From NCBI GenBank assembly GCA_963969495.1, contig OZ018323.1:66468460-66532459 (forward strand): 64,000 bases of DNA. Reading direction: 5' to 3'. The stretch's first letter is position 1. Each line of letters starts with the position of its first letter. The position numbers and the translations under genes were made by a program. The notes below the pieces were generated by a model that saw nothing but the letters and a program-made list of their open reading frames with translations, did no database searches and was not told where the DNA came from. The stretch is from Ceratothoa steindachneri. Its lineage: Eukaryota > Arthropoda > Malacostraca > Isopoda > Cymothoidae. This document shows positions 1 to 10,510 of the stretch, piece after piece.

Positions 1-712
1 CTGACCAAAGAAAACTAATTATATATTCTTAAATTCAGCCTGCAAAAATGATTCTAAATCAGTTGGAAAACCTATGCCTTTGAAAAAAGTTCTGAAACGC
101 AGGCCAGTGTAATTAATCGGTGATCATTTTCCTCTCGCTGAGGAATAAGATGCAGGTATTATAAATAATAAAAAAAGAACATGGACGAAGTATCGGCAGA
201 CTTTGGGTCTTTGGCCTAAATATGGTTGTGATTGCCGCGTGGCTCGACGAGGTAGGGAAACTCACACCGATCATTAAGTGCGAAGGCAAAATTGGGTCAG
301 TAATCCTTTCCGATGGCTGGTTTATCGTCGTCTAAATACTATCGGGATTTAGCATGAAACGATAAACGTGGATCGAGCTCGAGGAGCACATACCCGAGCC
401 CTTGAGGGTTCGTGGTTGGAGCTAAGATTGATATTTTTAAAAAAAGAAGAGGACTTGTGGTTCATTTATTAGTCATATCTTGACCATTTTCTGTTGGAAA
501 GTTTACAAGAAAAAATAAAGATTTTTGTTTCGATTTTAAATTATATTGTCTACACTTTTTTTTAATTATTGTAAAACTTGGATGTTTGTTAAATAAATGT
601 TTGGGTTCTTTTAATTTTTAATCGCATAATAGAAAATCAATGATAGATCGCATAGTATAATAAAACCAAGAAATTTTTTTTTTTTTTAACGTTTCCTTTT
701 GTTCTTGTATTT
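1..712. other. Unassigned AT-rich left edge; faint transposase-like trace
   Basis: No intact gene is visible. Around 225-420 on the plus strand, reading with frame breaks and stops gives short pieces such as TPIIKCEGKIGSVILSDGW. They loosely recall the second catalytic-Asp region (SDxW) of IS1595/Merlin-type transposases. The similarity is short and the frame is broken, so the assignment is weak. The rest is low-complexity T-rich DNA, including a poly(T) run near 674-688 just before the LINE fragment. Confidence 0.2.
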
Positions 713-1368
713 GACCGACGCCTCACCTGGGAGGCTCATATTCGCAGCATTAGAGTCTGTTGTACCCGCACCATGGATATTCTCCGTTCCGTGACGTTCA
801 GCGCTTGGGGTGCTGATCGGGCTACTGCCTTACTTTTTTACCGATCCTTTGTTCGTTCGAAGCTCGACTACGGATGCGAGTTTTATGCATCCGCAGCCGA
901 GCGTTTATTGCGGAAGGTGGATTCGATTCACCACACCGGCCTTCGCCTTGCGACTGGTGCCTTCCGCCCTTTCCCCATTGAGAGCCTGTTGGTCGATGCT
1001 GGGGAGATGCCACTCGCTTTGCTCCGCGTGCAGTGCATCACTCGCCTGTACACGTGAGCCCGGCGCCTCCCTCAGTTGCCAACAGCTCTCACTGCATCCG
1101 CAGCTGATCTCGACGGTGCCTATGCCGCCGAGAGACGCCAGTCATACCCTAAGCCCTTTGGGTTTAGGGCCAGGAAACTCCTTCGAGAGCTAGATATAGC
1201 TCTCGGGCTGGTGGCACCCCTGGTTCTGTCCAGGACGCCACCCTGGAGGGTACCTCATTTGGCTATTTGTCGCCACGCCTCTGCTCCCAAAGCTTGTACG
1301 GCGCTGGGAGTATTGCGTTCGACCTTTTTGGAGCACACATCGTGTCACGCTGGAACCGTGCCAGTGTC
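713..1368 (+). mobile_element. Internal fragment of the GC-rich I/Nimb-like LINE
   Basis: About 655 bp that align closely with 14905-15560 of the full-length LINE further right. They cover the region after the reverse transcriptase, from FDRRLTWEAHIRS to the start of the RNase H domain. The fragment begins inside the ORF and stops abruptly at the codons before YTDGS. It has no 3' UTR and no poly(A), so it is truncated at both ends. The frame is broken: an extra TTGGGG-like insertion near 806, and a TGA after CITRLYT at 1055. It is clearly more GC-rich than the flanking DNA. It is a dead remnant, with no host function inferred. Confidence 0.85.
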
Positions 1369-1799
1369 AAGAAAACTAACATAAATTCCAATACTTCTAA
1401 CTGCGGCTGTATTACTTTACCATCCCTCCCCCCAAATTAAAAGGCTTAACTAAACTAGTAAAAAATACTAACACTACACTAGCATTTAGCTTTCCGAATG
1501 ACTTTAAAGGCATTGATCAAATGAAATCTATCAAAACATCTATCAGACTGGGATCAAGTCAAATTTTCATATCCCCCGAGTGACCATAGCAGACGCAGCA
1601 TTGAGAAGTCGGCTTTAATTGATTCCCGCCCCACCTCCAATCTATCCTCAGAAAGCCTTAATTTTAGTCCCTTTTAAGCAGCTTAATATCCCCAGACAAT
1701 CGGGTCAAATGGTTGATCTAAACTCGAAATGATGTCCCCCCAAATTAAGAATATATGTTTTGTTTTTTCCTTCATTTTTTTTTTGACGTATATGATTTA
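1369..1799. other. No recognisable feature
   Basis: AT-rich sequence following the LINE fragment. I see no long open frame, repeat or splice-flanked open segment here. Confidence 0.5.
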
Positions 1800-1916
1800 G
1801 TATTTTGGACGCATTACTGTGGGTGGAGTTTATAGGGCGGTGTGTGTTGACTCGAATGACTTCTGATAGGCCCTCGCGCCTTTTTGCCATCCGTTGAATT
1901 AAGTTATGTTAATTGT
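1800..1916 (+). mobile_element. 3' end of a CR1/L2-like LINE with TTATG-type tail
   Basis: Contains the family-specific 3' block GATAGGCCCTCGCGCC followed by GCCATCCGTTGAATTAAGTTATG. It matches the 3' ends at 37351-37470 and 41030-41090 (both minus) and at 42476-42536 (plus), where the same block is followed by repeated TTATG units. Only the 3' UTR is left; no coding sequence can be recognised. Confidence 0.5.
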
Positions 1917-2221
1917 ATTATTTATTGTACAGCTAAAAGATAACTGGAAAAGACTAAACTAATACTTTACGTCGAATAAAAATTTGTTCTCTCACTGTTT
2001 TTTTCTCTATTGCTCAGCGTGAACAGTACGTCTCCACTTGAGTGTGGTATGTCAAGGAGAGTAATATTTGATGTGATTTTCCTCTCATTACACACAACGA
2101 GAGTCCAAGATTCATTGAATTGGAGGTGGAGAAGTCTTGATATATACCTAAACGCTTATGAACTGACCCTACCCTCCTCTGCCATCCAACTTACTACATA
2201 CTCATGTTTTTTTAATTTCAC

Positions 2222-2310
2222 AGCGAAAACCAACGAGGGCATCTCCACCAGATTACAACGAGAGATCCGTAGCGATGGGGGTAAAGTTAGGGCAAGTGAA
2301 AATGTTAGGA
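2222..2310 (+). repeat. Dispersed repeat, copy 1
   Basis: Starts with GCGAAAACCAACGAGGGCAT and runs into AAGTGAAAATGTTAGG. The same terminus (reverse complement GCCCTCGTTGGTTTTCGC) and a similar interior recur at 5783-5885, 26400-26470, 34530-34640 (inverted), 39851, 40076 and 42908. No coding potential is seen; it is probably a non-autonomous element. Confidence 0.45.
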
Positions 2311-4750
2311 AGACATATAACTGCATACCCTCTCCTAGGTAGTTGGGGTCGGGAGGAAACCCATCTGTGTGTGTTTGAACTCGGGATGGCGCGCACTCCT
2401 CTAGATGTCAGCTGCAGCTGACACTCTTGCGGAGGATAGTAACAAGAAAAGATGGGGTAAGTAGATGGAGAAATGGTGGGGATGGGGGTCATGCATGTAT
2501 GTCACCCCCCACTTAGTAATCCGAACAAGGGAGACGAATGGAAGAAAGCTGGTTAGCGACTAGCCTGCGATCTTACCCGTTGGCTAACCTGGAGATGTTT
2601 AGAAGGAATAAAGCTCAAGTAGTCTCTATCTCGTTTTACGACTGCCGGCCGCATTGGTGCCGGGAGGGTGTGTCGCTCCTCCAGATACCAGGTGAAAAGG
2701 TCTACACGGGGCTGCAGTTTGTGTGGTGAGGTTTGTGATACAGGGTGGTCCTCCACGAGTGGGTGGATCCCACCAATAGCCGATTAAAACATTCTAGGTA
2801 GGTTAAAATGCTATGTTGGATATTGTTACATGTTTAGAGTGGATAAGGTGCGTCCTCTCCCCTCCCCCCACATCTTCCCAGCCATAGCTGGTACAGTGGT
2901 TAACCAGTAACCATTCCTGCAGGCAACTGGTAAGTCACTTTATGAAGCGATGGGAACGACTTGGCGCGATCAGCTCCATTAAAGATAAGAACATAAATTG
3001 CTTTTTCGGAGCCTTCCTTTTGGTTTTCGCTTCTCGAGAAGTTTCAATAATCATAAAATTTAACCCGAATTTACATTCAGTCCATTTGTAGCTGAATTGA
3101 ATGGATCACGTGGATAGCGAATTAATTTTCTCTTTTAATGATCTCCATTATTCAAAGTATTTTTTCATGGTAGGGATGGTTGACCACTGATTGACGCATA
3201 TACGTCCTACTCAAAGCAACCAGTCACTATCAAGGCGATAGGGACGAGAATACTGAAGGGGGGGGGGGGCGTAGACGCAATTATATCACAAGGAGAAGAC
3301 GAAGAGTGGCAGCGAGAAAGGAGAAAATATTACTTACGGAGAACCAGGGGCCTTCAGGCATGATGAAACTCATGTGCCCTGCGTGAGGGTAGTAAGACAG
3401 GAAATGAAATAGGGTTGGGGTACACGGGGCACTCAACGAGCACGTGGGGTACTGTGAGTTTGGTATAGGAGGGAGATCACGGGAAATAAAATATCCGTAG
3501 GGTAGCAATGTGACCGTGGTGGAGGCGGGTCAGCAGCCATCTTTATGGCGGGAACGGTGGAAGGATGAGGTCCAGTAACCAACCGCAGAGGGATTTGGTG
3601 AGGGGCCGAGTTTTGCAGGCAGCAAGCCAGTGTGCAACGATGATCTCTTTAGCGTCTGGAAAGAGATCAGTGAATGGAAAAGGGGAAGGAGAGGGCTGGA
3701 ACGTAGGCTGACCGAGGAGCTTCGTCGCCAGGAACCACGAGGTGGGATGGAATCCAGCAGAAGCTGCTCAACCTATTGGGCGAGACAGAAAGCTTTACAA
3801 GTCGGATCTCGGGGAGCAAATGAGTGGTGCAGAAATCGCGACTCGGGAATCCGTGAACATCACGATTTGGGGAATCGGTGTATTGAGAACCGTACTGGTG
3901 CCCTAGATAAGCCATTCCCATTGGGAATCACTTAATCCCGCTTGGAGGGTGTCAATCGTATCTGAAGAGTCACAGAAAAGAAAATATATTCAGGCGTTTC
4001 TTTCACTCTTCGTCTCTTTCCCTAAACCCAAGATTATTCTGACTTCTGTGGCATTCGCATCCACGGTAAATTATTCTGTGGTCGGGGGGAAAAGGGGTCG
4101 ATTTGGGCTCAAAAAATGTTCTAGGAAAGAAAGTTGCATTTTATTTAAATGCCATAAACAAAGTGATGAAAAACTATTCAAAAAAATGTATTAAGTGACA
4201 ATAAATGATATATGGAGGCACTACACAAATGTGAGAAAAATGTATTTCTTTAGTTTTTTAACCAATGGAAATTAGTAAAACAAAACATTTAAGGTTGTGA
4301 GGATTCGTTTGATTAGTTTAAAGAAATACAGAAGAAATTCAATTCGTGACTTTTTCCCTGGATTCACTTTGTCCAGACTCCCATCAACCTGTGCCTCTCT
4401 GTGGCCAGTGGATGTTAAGCTCCCCACGAGTGGCTATTGGAGGAATAGAAAGTTCCATCCTTTGATAAACACTATTTAAATAGTTGCTGCCACCCTATTA
4501 TACCAACCACTAAATTTGTACGACTCCGAATTAACCCTTTCTAGCTCGGGTTTAATGATAAAGGTCGATTTCATTTGCCGGAGGGAAATCACAAACAAAA
4601 GATCCTCCTGAGTGGCAAGAATCAAATCAAAATTTTCTCGCTATTCTTGACTCATAATAGATCAGAAGGTGGAGGAGGAATGCGAAATGCAGTCACTGAT
4701 CAACCATATCGGGGGAGAAGCCTCCGATGTATACGCAACACGAATTTATA
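2311..4750. other. Largely unassigned intergenic or intronic DNA
   Basis: Mixed-composition sequence with a G-run at 3259-3268. Several open stretches of 60-100 codons occur, but none shows a recognisable domain or a convincing start. A single splice-flanked open segment (3338-3378, minus) is listed separately. The remainder has no feature I can support. Confidence 0.4.
3338..3378 (-). CDS. Candidate small host exon (minus strand)
   Basis: On the minus strand a long pyrimidine-rich tract ends in CACGCAG at 3379-3385, a strong 3' splice site. After it come 41 nt open in one frame (two bases, then HMSFIMPEGPWFS), followed directly by a consensus GTAAGT donor (3332-3337). The same frame stays open upstream through the pyrimidine tract, so a longer exon is possible. 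The peptide is not low-complexity, but I cannot name a family. A chance match of splice signals to a 13-codon open frame is possible, so confidence is low. Confidence 0.3.
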
Positions 4751-5131
4751 CAGGCTGTTCCTTAAACTATGGACACAGACAAAATGCATATATTTACTCA
4801 AACGAATTAAACATTTTATCTAATTTGAACTACATTTATTTAATTGAAATATTAATAAATAATACCTTCAATGTGATTTCCACCATTTGTGATGCGTTTT
4901 TGCGAGATTCACCCGATGAACGCGATGAATTAACTCCAAATTCCCTCAATTGGAGCACATTCCTTTATGATGAGCTTTTCCCTCAGGTGCTTCGTACCTT
5001 CGTACCTTTAATTTTCATTGATTTTATACAACCGTTTCTACTTAAACATAAATAACCCCACAAAAAGAAGTCAAGGTGAACGAGGAGACCATAGTGAAAT
5101 TTCCTGTGTCCAGACTTTTAGGGACCCCCTG
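4751..5131. mobile_element. Short TIR element (Tc1/mariner-type, non-autonomous)
   Basis: Left end CAGGCTGTTCCTTAAACTAT and the reverse complement of the right end, CAGGGGGTCCCTAAAAGTCT, are imperfect inverted repeats followed by TGGACAC in both. Both ends abut TA (4749-4750 and 5132-5133), the target duplicated by the Tc1/mariner superfamily. At 381 bp it is too short for a transposase and is probably an internally deleted copy. Confidence 0.6.
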
Positions 5132-5439
5132 TATTAAACCCAAAATAGTTCTTAAAAATGGTCTTTGATGAAATAATAGACGTTGAGAGGGAGCACGGGA
5201 TGGATATTATTCAGGAGGGTAGGGGGGGGGGGGTGAGAACCCAATAAATGCACCGAGTAAAGATCATAAACCACTGGGGTCCAAGGAGTACGCAAAACTC
5301 CACAACATTAATCATCATCGTCACTAACTCTATAATTTAAGAAGGGGGATCTTTTTTGAGTATTTGAATAATAATTTCATCTTAGTTTGGTTATTACTTA
5401 TGTTTTTTTATCAAAGTTATTTCTAATAATTCTTTTATA

Positions 5440-5760
5440 ATATCTAAAACAAAATGGTGAAGTTCAGAAATAAATATAAGTATCGAAATTTTGTGATTTT
5501 TTTAAAACCCAAAGAATTACAAATGGTGAAGTTCAGAAAATTTATTTTTATATATCTTCTATAACTATATTTTAGCAAGGTGATATTTTGAAAGGGGGGA
5601 AATTTAGTTTAGAGTTCCTTTTTAAAATTATTATAATTGGCGAAATTCAGAAAATTTATAAAAATTTAACCATGGCCGCTTTTTTTTAGATTTTAAATTT
5701 TAATCTTAGTAGCGAAGCGCAGGCTTTCCCCGTAGGGGCTGGGGGTATAACCATTGCCTG
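5440..5760. repeat. Three spaced GAARTTCAGAAA motifs plus short hairpin
   Basis: The motif GGTGAAGTTCAGAAA occurs near 5456 and 5524, and as GGCGAAATTCAGAAA near 5639, each followed by A/T-rich sequence. A small GC-rich patch at 5708-5745 (CCCCGTAGGGG) can form a hairpin. It may be the remains of one repeat element; no coding sequence. Confidence 0.35.
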
Positions 5761-5782
5761 GTATTAGTATTTGATTACAACT

Positions 5783-5885
5783 TAGAAGCTAGAAGCAACG
5801 AGGGCGTCTCCCGTATAAAGTTTGTAAGAAGAAAACTGTAAAGAAAGTGAGTAAGATGGAGGATGTGAAAATGTGGAGGAAATAT
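5783..5885 (+). repeat. Dispersed repeat, copy 2
   Basis: AGCAACGAGGGCGTCTCCC followed by an A-rich interior ending in GATGTGAAAATGTGG. It has the same layout as the copy at 2222-2310. It lies about 130 bp before the satellite begins. Confidence 0.4.
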
Positions 5886-6012
5886 CAGGTTGTCAAGAAA
5901 TGTAAAAAAAACCCCCCACTTAATCATTAATTTAGTTTCGCTCATTATTGAAAATGCTCTCCTATCGCTTAACAAGGAAGTGGATACCCTTTTCGAAGGA
6001 TTCATCTGGATT

Positions 6013-9000
6013 TGATTTTATTCCTATTCAGATCCTTAATGGATATCCTTTTCATATCTTGATTTGATATCCTTTTCAGATCCAGAATTGAAGTCGTTTT
6101 CATATCTTGAATTTGATATCCTTTACAAATATTGATTTCAATTCCTTTTCATATCTTGAATTGATACCCTTTTCAAACACTTTTCATGTCCTTATTTTAT
6201 ATCCTATTCTGATCCTGATTTTAAATCCTGTTCATATCCTAATTTTATATCCTTTTCAAATATTCTTTTGATATCATTTTCATATCCTAATTTGATATAC
6301 ATTTTAAATATTGATTTTAATTCCTTTTAAAATCTTGATTTGATGTCCTTTGCATATGAATTTTTGATATCCTTTTCATGTCCTGATTTGATATCCATGT
6401 CAGATCTTGATCTAATTATCTTGATTTGATATCCTTTTCATGTCCTGATTTGATATCCATGTCAGATCTTGATCTAATTATCTTGATTTGATATCCTTTT
6501 CATGTCCTGATTTGATATCCATGTCAGATCTTGATCTAATTATCTTGATTTGATACCCTTTTCATATCCTTTTCAACTCCCCATTTGATATCAAGCTGAG
6601 ATTGTCATTTTACTTCATTTTCATCTCCTGATTTGATATCATTTTTAGATCCTGATTTGATGTACTTTTGATATCTTTATTTGATCTCCTGTTTATATCT
6701 TGATTTTATACTCTTTTCTTATGCTTTATTTATATCATTTTCATGACCAGATTTGATAAACCTTTCAGATCTTGATTTTATATCATGTTCATATCTTAAT
6801 ATGATATCCTCTTCAGATCTTGATTGATTTGGTATCATTTTAAGATCTTTATTTGACATCCCTTTGATATCCTGATTTGAAATCACTTTCTTATCTTGAT
6901 TCGATATCCTTCTTATATCCGTATCTGATATCCTTATCATAATTTAATAATTTATTCAAATCTTAATTTGAAATCATTTTCATATCTTGATTTGGTATTC
7001 CATTGATATCCGTTTAAGTTCCTGATTTAATATCCTTTTCAAATCTTGATTTGAAATCTCTTTAATTTACTGATTTGAATTCCTTTTCATATCTTGATTT
7101 GTTATCCTTTTCAAATAATTATTTTAAAGTTTTTTCATATGATGATTTTATATAATTTTCAGATTCGTATTTGATGTATTTGACATATATTGATCTAATA
7201 TCCTTTTCAAATCCTAATTTTATATCAAGTTCATATACTGATTAAATATCGCTTGTATATCTTAATTTAATATCCTTTTCATACCCTGATTTGAAATCCC
7301 GTATTTGATATATTTCTCATATATTGATTTAATATCTTTTTCAGATCCTAATTTTATATCATGTTCATATCATGATTTGATATCGCTTGTATGTTTTAAT
7401 TTAATATGATTTCCATACCCTGATTTGAAATCCGTTACAGATCTTGATTTGAAATCATTTGCTTATCTTGATTCGATATCATTCTTACGAGTATATCCGT
7501 ATCTGGTATCTTTATCATATAATGATTTAATAACTTATTCAAATCTTAATTTGAAATCATTTTCATATCTTGATTTGATATCCTTTTGATATCTGTTTAA
7601 GTTCCTGATTTAATATCCATTTAAAATTTGATTTTATATCTTTTGTATATGTATTTTTGATATCCTTTTCATGTTCTGATCTGATATCCTTGTCTTGATA
7701 TCCTTGTCAGGTCTTGATCTATTTATCTTGATTTGATACCCTTTACATATCCTTTTCAAGTCCCGATTTGATATCTAGCTGAGATCCTGATTTTATTTCC
7801 TTTTCATCTCCTGATTTGATATCCTTTTCATATTTTGAATTGATATACTTTTCATATTCTGATTTGATGTACTTTTCAGATCATGATTTGATATACTTTT
7901 GATATCTTTATTTGATCTCCTGTTCATATCTTGATTTGATACTCTTTTCTTGTGCTTTATTGATATCATTTTCATGACCAGATTTGATAAACCTTTCAGA
8001 TCTTGATTTTATATCCTGTTCATATTTTAATATGATATACTCTTCAGATCTTGATTTGGTATCATTTTAAGATCTTGATTTGACATCCCTTTAATATCCT
8101 GATTTGAAATCATTTTCTTATCCTTTTCAAATCTTGTTTGAAATCTCTTTAATTTACTGACTTGAATTCCTTTTTTTATCTTGATTTGTTATCCTTTTCA
8201 AATATTGATTTGAAATTCTTTTCATATGATGATTTTATATAATTTCCAGATGCTTATTTGATATCAATGTCATACTTTGATTTAAAGACATTTTCCGATC
8301 CCAATTTTATATCATGTTCATAACCTGATTTGATATCTTTTGCATATTTTACTTTATATAATTTCCAGATGCTTATTTGATATCAATGTCGTATTTTGAT
8401 TAAAAGACCTTTTCAGATCCAAATTTTATATCATGTTCCTAACCTGATTTGATATCTTTTGCATATTTTAATTCAATATGCTTTTCATTTCCTGATTTGA
8501 AATCCTTTACAGATTCTGATTTGATATAATTTTCATTTCTTGATTTGATATCCTTTTCAAATATTGATTTATAATCCTTTTCATATCATAATTTGTGTGC
8601 TGACTTGATATCTTTATAGATCCTAATTTGATATCCTATCAAACCTTGATTTAAAATCCCTCTCTTATCATGATTTAAACTCTTTTTCATATCCTGATTT
8701 GATATCCTTTTCATATCATGACTTGATACATTTTCATTTCATTATTTGATATCCTATTCAGATCCTGATTTTAATCCTGTTCATATTTTGATTTGATATC
8801 ATTTTCATATCTTCATTTCATATCCTAATTTGATAACCTTTTCAAATATTGATGTTAATTCCTTTTAATATCTTGATTTGATGTCCTTTGCTTAGGTAAA
8901 TATATTTCATATCCTGATTTGATATCTTTCTCAGATCCTGATTTGATATCCTTTTCCTGTCCTTATTTGATATGCTTTTCAGATCTTGATTTGATATCTT

Positions 9001-9369
9001 TTTCCTATATTTTTTAAAATTTCCTTTTCATATCTTGATTTGATAACCTTTTCATATTCTTTTCAAGTCTTGATTTCATATCCATTTGAGATACTGATTT
9101 TAGTACCTTTTCATCACCTGATTTGATATCCTTTACTTATTTTGAATTGATATCGTTTTCATATTCTCATTTGATATACTTTTGATGCTTTATTTGATCT
9201 TATCATACCCTTTTGACATCTTGATTTAATATTCTTTTCTATATTTATTTGAAATCCTTTTCCTTTCATTATTTAATATCCTTTTCAGATCTTGATTTGG
9301 TATCATTTTATATCTTGATTTAGTATTCTTTTCAGATCTAGATATGAAATACTTTACAAATCCTTATTA
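6013..9369. repeat. 24-bp satellite, left block
   Basis: About 3.4 kb of degenerate tandem copies of a 24-bp unit, approximately GATTTGATATCCTTTTCATA plus four variable bases (TCTT/TCCT). Because 24 is divisible by three, several frames stay open locally. The minus strand reads as an eight-residue repeat near ISNQDMKR and the plus strand as one near FSYPDLIS; these are not genes. The array is more uniform in places (7800-7980) and elsewhere contains longer duplicated blocks. It continues after the inserted transposon at 19018. Confidence 0.95.
6365..6555. repeat. 62-bp higher-order repeat, three copies
   Basis: Within the satellite, a block starting TTGATCTAATTATCTTGATT repeats at 6407, 6469 and 6531, an exact 62-bp period. 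The copies are nearly identical, unlike the surrounding diverged 24-bp units, so this local amplification is recent. Confidence 0.85.
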
Positions 9370-9371
9370 TA

Positions 9372-9479
9372 CAGTGTGACCACAAAAACAGTCCATAATT
9401 TCAAATATATATTATAGCAAAAGTTAAATGAATATTCTTACAATTTTGGTGCCTACAGGTGCATAAACTAATAAACTTT
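9372..9479 (+). repeat. Left terminal inverted repeat of the DD41D-like transposon
   Basis: Pairs with 18910-19015 in inverse orientation over about 105 bp with roughly ten differences. It includes the shared blocks TTCAAATATATATTATAGCA and TTACAATTTTGGTGCCTAC. Confidence 0.85.
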
Positions 9480-9504
9480 CGTGCGGTATTGGTTGATATC
9501 ATAT

Positions 9505-9793
9505 GTCGTGGTATACGGCCGAGTATGTATGTACGTTTGTTCCGTACAGAAATAACTCCGTTCCTTTTTGTTCTTTCTAAGAGTGCTATATTTATCTTTT
9601 TGTTTTGATTCTTTAACCAGGGAGGATTCGTAAATTTATAAATCTATTGCCATATGCAGCGTTTCGATGATTTAATTAAACCATTAGAGCAAAAATATAC
9701 TTTTAATTACATAAAAAATGAAATATTAACAACTTTAAATATACTGAGGATATAATAAGAGGATCTAAATAAAAATTAATACTACCAATGAGT
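9505..9793. other. Possible LTR-like segment, part 1 (split by the LINE)
   Basis: Begins TGTCGTGGTATAC and contains TCTAAGAGTGCTATATTTAT. Both resemble blocks of the gypsy LTR at 48862 (TGTCGTGGGTTAG and TCTAAGAGTGCTAAACTTTA). The continuation would be 16628-17577 on the other side of the LINE. Together they are about 1.2 kb, near the LTR length of that family. CATATG occurs at both proposed outer edges. This is inference from short matches; it could instead be transposon interior. Confidence 0.3.
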
Positions 9794-9805
9794 ACTACGC
9801 AATGG
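9794..9805. repeat. Target-site duplication, left copy
   Basis: ACTACGCAATGG, matched by ACTACGCGATGG at 16616-16627 right after the LINE poly(A). This is 11 of 12 bases, as expected for an endonuclease-primed LINE insertion. Confidence 0.8.
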
Positions 9806-10357
9806 CCCCGTAAGGGGCGCGGCGATTTGCCATCCTGGCCGCCGTGCTGACGTGATCCAGCGCCCCGTCCGGCCCCAGCTTAGCCTCTCTTCCTTCCTTC
9901 AGATAGCCTGTATTTCTCCCCTACCTCGTCGCTTTTCATACAACCTCTCCCACAACTTTCTCTGGTCAGCCTGTAATTTCACAGGGTAGATGCTGACCTT
10001 CTTCTCAAGCCAACCGTCCCGGATCGGGGCTGAGGGGGGGAGGGGACAATGTTCCCTAACCCCTGAGCTCCGGTTCGGGATGGGTTTTTTTTAACAACCT
10101 GCTTCATCCCCACCCATACCTTCCTCACATCCCTTTTCCTCTCCTCTTCACATTCTATCAATTTTACGCCGTGTCTAAGGTGGAGCCGCCATGCCGATGG
10201 ACTGCCAGGCCACCAGGCGAGAGGGGTGGTCCCAAATGGCGGCGCCTGGCTCTGCCGGGCCTGCAAGCACCTCTTGCAGTGCGGGCAACTGTGAGAGGTG
10301 GTGAGCTATTGCGTCCCGTGTAAAAAAGAGGGTCACCATGCCCAATGATGAATATAA
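9806..10357 (+). other. 5' UTR of the LINE
   Basis: GC-rich leader from the target duplication to the start of the open ORF1 frame. It holds a T-run (10087-10093) and an A9 run (10356-10364). An ATG at 10338 opens a 16-codon frame that ends at 10386-10388, just past the A run. A one-base gain in that run would put this ATG in the ORF1 frame, so it may be the original ORF1 start. An internal promoter is expected for full-length LINEs but no element is recognised. Confidence 0.6.
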
Positions 10358-10510
10358 AAAAAAACCCAACCCCCAACTTTCCGTGTAACATCAACGGAGC
10401 CGCCCTCGGGCAGCTCAGGGGACCCTCCATACTTCTTTAACCGGAGAGGAGGCTTACTCCTCTCCTACGCCTACGGGTGTAGGGGACTCCCCCTCACTCC
10501 CTTTCTGGAG

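Noticed and set aside
2538..2729. 63-codon plus-strand open frame starting MEESWLATSLRS
   Set aside because: No acceptor or donor of good quality at suitable positions and an equally long antisense frame; not supported as a gene.
6719..7975. Open frames of 60-120 codons rich in ISNQDMKR-like repeats (also at 19468-19725 and 20765-21130)
   Set aside because: They follow directly from the 24-bp satellite unit and appear on both strands; no start context, splice signals or non-repetitive flank.
6013..9369. Regular repeats resembling a CRISPR array
   Set aside because: Units are head-to-tail without unique spacers and the sequence is eukaryotic; it is a satellite.
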